Shown: piece by piece, positions 48,422 to 50,178 of the stretch
How the letters are laid out: the number at the start of each line of letters is the position of its first letter
How positions within the stretch are numbered: the first letter of the stretch is position 1
Assembly (NCBI GenBank): GCA_045645485.1
Contig: JAZRIX010000057.1
Coordinates: forward strand, 1-50,178
Length of the DNA: 50,178 nt
Direction: 5' to 3'
Origin: SIG440 sp045645485
GTDB lineage: Bacteria > Bacillota > Clostridia > Monoglobales > Monoglobaceae
Translations under genes and position numbers: made by a program
Notes under the pieces: generated by a model
What the model saw: only the letters and a program-made list of their open reading frames with translations
Databases searched by the model: none
Told to the model about the DNA's origin: nothing

Positions 48422-49144
48422 TTATTTGTCCTTATCCTGTATCCTCCAGTCTTCAAGACCCGATTTTATAGCTGTCATCATACGGGTTTTGAAGTGGTGG
48501 TCTTTTTCGTTTCTTTCGTTAATAAAATTCTTCATTTCCTGCCGTTTTGAAGCACCGTCCATAGGACAGGGGTTGTGAACAATGGGAATATTTTCACGCT
48601 TTGCAAATCCCTTTATGTCGCCCTCCGCAACATAAATCAACGGTCTGATTACCTTCATATCAATCCGCGAAAGGTAAGTAACGGGAGAAAAGCAGTTAAG
48701 CCGCCCTTCGTAGAAAAGTGAAAGGAAGAATGTTTCAATCACATCCTCGTTGTGATGACCCAAAGCAACCTTGTTGCACCCATGAGCCTTTGCAATGTCA
48801 TTCACACCGCCCCTGCGCATTTTTGCACAAAGAGAGCAAGGGTTCTTTTCCTTTCTCACATCAAAGAGAATTTCCGCAATATCGGTATTTTTAACAACAT
48901 ATTCAACATCCAAACGGTCACAGAGTTCTTTTACGGGTGAATAATCAACCCCTTCAAAACCCATGTTCAGGGTCACTCCCATAACCTCATAGGGTACCTC
49001 CGAAAACCGTCTGTAAGCCGCAAGAGCACAAAGAAGTGCAAGGCTGTCCTTACCGCCCGAAACTCCGACGGCAATTTTATCGCCTGCCTGAATCATATTG
49101 TAATCCTGAATAGCACGTCGCATTCCGCTCAAAATCTTTCTCAT
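48422..49144 (-). CDS. TtcA-like tRNA thiolation ATPase (PP-loop family)
   Basis: 240 residues. The PP-loop SGGKDSLALLCAL (about 28-40) binds ATP; a central CSLCAKMRRG carries CxxC, and ALGHHNEDVIETFFLSLFYE follows. In TtcA these Cys ligate an iron-sulfur cluster used to form 2-thiocytidine-32 in tRNA. A C-terminal HNPCPMDGASKRQEMKNFI completes the family. Related TtcA/TtuA-type enzymes act on other positions, so substrate is inferred. ATG 49144 has GAGG six bases upstream. One base after rdgB. Confidence 0.88.
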   Translation of the reverse strand: MRKILSGMRRAIQDYNMIQAGDKIAVGVSGGKDSLALLCALAAYRRFSEVPYEVMGVTLNMGFEGVDYSPVKELCDRLDVEYVVKNTDIAEILFDVRKEKNPCSLCAKMRRGGVNDIAKAHGCNKVALGHHNEDVIETFFLSLFYEGRLNCFSPVTYLSRIDMKVIRPLIYVAEGDIKGFAKRENIPIVHNPCPMDGASKRQEMKNFINERNEKDHHFKTRMMTAIKSGLEDWRIQDKDK

Positions 49145-49145
49145 A

Positions 49146-49724
49146 TCAATCCTCAATCTTCAGCTTTGCCAATGCACGGCTTCTGTGGCTGATGTAATTC
49201 TTCACCTCTGCCGGAAGTTCTGCCATTGCCTTGCCGAACTGTTCAACATAAAATACAGGGTCATAGCCGAAACCGTTTTCACCGTGTTTTTCGGTGAGAA
49301 TAAATCCTTCACACTCCCCGCGAAATGTTTCAGGTTCTTTTCCGGGAATACATAGAGCAATAACACAAACGAAACGTGCTGTGCGTTTTTCCTGTTCAAC
49401 GCCTTCAAGCTCTGCAAGAAGCTTTTGGATATTTTGATCATCAGTTGCACCTTCCCCTGCGAAACGTGCCGTGTAAACTCCGGGAGCACCGCCCAGTGCA
49501 TCAACACACAAACCGCTGTCATCTGCAATGCAGGGAAGACCTGTGGCTTCCATAATAGTTTTAGCCTTTTTGATTGAGTTTGCTTCAAATGTATCTCCGT
49601 CCTCAATAACCTCAATATCACCCATACCAGCCTCATCCTGAGTAATCAGCGTAATTCTATCCCCCAGAATCGACTGCATTTCCTGAGCCTTGTGACGGTT
49701 TTTGCTTGCAAGAATAAGTTTCAT
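49146..49724 (-). CDS. rdgB: XTP/dITP diphosphatase (RdgB/HAM1)
   Basis: Hydrolyses non-canonical purine NTPs to keep them out of DNA and RNA. 192 residues. ILASKNRHKAQEM near the N-terminus, ADDSGLCVDALGGAPGVYTARFAGE, HGENGFGYDPVFYV and the C-terminal ISHRSRALAKL are all standard. Followed by the TtcA-like gene with a one-base gap, hence co-transcribed. Confidence 0.96.
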   Translation of the reverse strand: MKLILASKNRHKAQEMQSILGDRITLITQDEAGMGDIEVIEDGDTFEANSIKKAKTIMEATGLPCIADDSGLCVDALGGAPGVYTARFAGEGATDDQNIQKLLAELEGVEQEKRTARFVCVIALCIPGKEPETFRGECEGFILTEKHGENGFGYDPVFYVEQFGKAMAELPAEVKNYISHRSRALAKLKIED

Positions 49725-49895
49725 AATCAGTACTCCAAAAAATTATTGTTAAAATGTATATATTATTTATACCATATTTTTTTGATGTTGTAAATATTGA
49801 TAGTTGCAAAATTTAAAATTTTATGTTATACTGTGTAAAATGAGATAATTTGGCAATCCCAATGGTTAAATTTTTAACAATTTTCAAAAAAGGGG

Positions 49896-49924
49896 TTGTA
49901 TAATTGACAAAATTCTGGTAAAAT
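49896..49924 (+). promoter_or_regulatory. Probable gap promoter
   Basis: TTGTAT (49896-49901) and TAAAAT (49919-49924) with 17-base spacing and TGG before the -10. A TTGACA at 49904-49909 is an alternative -35 but pairs badly with available -10 boxes (14 bases to TATAAT). Confidence 0.55.
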
Positions 49925-49968
49925 ATAATTAATATATATATAAATTTACATTTTGGAGGTATCCTATT

Positions 49969-50178
49969 ATGTCAGTAAAAGTTGCTATTAACGGTTTTGG
50001 TCGTATCGGACGTCTTGCATTCCGTCAGATGTTCGGTGCAGAAGGTTATGAGGTAGTTGCAATCAACGACCTTACAGATCCCAAGATGCTTGCTCATCTT
50101 CTCAAATATGACTCATCACAGGGCAGATATGACGGTCACACTGTTGTTGCAGGCGATGACAGCATCACAGTTGACGGA
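49969..50178 (+). CDS. gap: Glyceraldehyde-3-phosphate dehydrogenase (partial, 5' end)
   Basis: The first 70 codons are present; the gene runs off the right edge. VKVAINGFGRIGRLAFRQMF is the NAD-binding Rossmann start and INDLTDPKMLAHLLKYDSSQ follows as in all GapA proteins. TTGGAGGT lies nine bases before ATG. Central glycolysis enzyme; adequate promoter upstream. Confidence 0.95.
   Translation, partial: MSVKVAINGFGRIGRLAFRQMFGAEGYEVVAINDLTDPKMLAHLLKYDSSQGRYDGHTVVAGDDSITVDG

Overview
The window reads as a chromosomal segment of an anaerobic, spore-forming Clostridia (Firmicutes) with moderately AT-rich DNA. Evidence: purine-rich Shine-Dalgarno sites, many TTG/GTG starts, and sporulation or germination genes (a CotJC fragment, a SpoIID-like protein, a GerS-like lipoprotein beside alr). 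Other markers are Mini-RNase III after cysS, a split transketolase and S-layer-homology proteins. The family looks Oscillospirales/Ruminococcaceae-like, but this is inference.

Layout. 1-1412: AT-rich accessory DNA with a structured leader RNA (minus), an unknown gene, and a junction that cuts off the 5' half of cotJC. 1413-9515: YyaL-like protein, small proteins, trmB, a three-gene SpoIID/peptidoglycan-binding operon, and a DUF421/DUF4363 pair. 9516-18370: gene relics, then a promoter, a Phe/Tyr-rich leader peptide and a terminator preceding a nine-gene operon (aroF-tyrA-aroB-aroA-aroC-pheA-aroK-aroQ-aroE). This operon encodes the whole shikimate pathway plus the first enzymes of the Phe and Tyr branches. 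18371-25238: rpmE, two divergent SLH proteins and secreted proteins. 25294-30649 (minus): glycosyltransferase, a membrane protein, an AcpS-NnrD fusion, GerS-like lipoprotein, alr and a MazF without a visible antitoxin.

30886-32662: a tyrosine recombinase with a complete catalytic set lies next to a 236-bp segment bounded by inverted Xer/dif-like sites (CATAA-N6-TTATG). Inside is a perfect consensus promoter (TTGACA-17-TATAAT) that now points away from a 77-codon gene just outside the segment. Inversion would aim it at that gene. I read this as an undescribed phase-variable promoter switch.

32904-39282: cysE-cysS-mrnC, a YitT protein, split transketolase and cysK. 39425-43400 (minus): AraC regulator, glycerate kinase, a DUF6062 Cys-rich protein and a Clostridia-type protein with a Cys-rich tail. 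43498-46722: an unknown protein and an EF-G paralogue lacking the usual His in its G3 motif. 46945-49724: a hairpin array, tRNA-Pro, an ABC-2 permease, a decayed gene, a TtcA-like enzyme and rdgB. The window ends in the 5' part of gap.

The two best signals are the aromatic operon's leader-peptide attenuator and the invertible promoter. Both rest on sequence that can be checked base by base. All functions are homology calls by eye; no searches were run.
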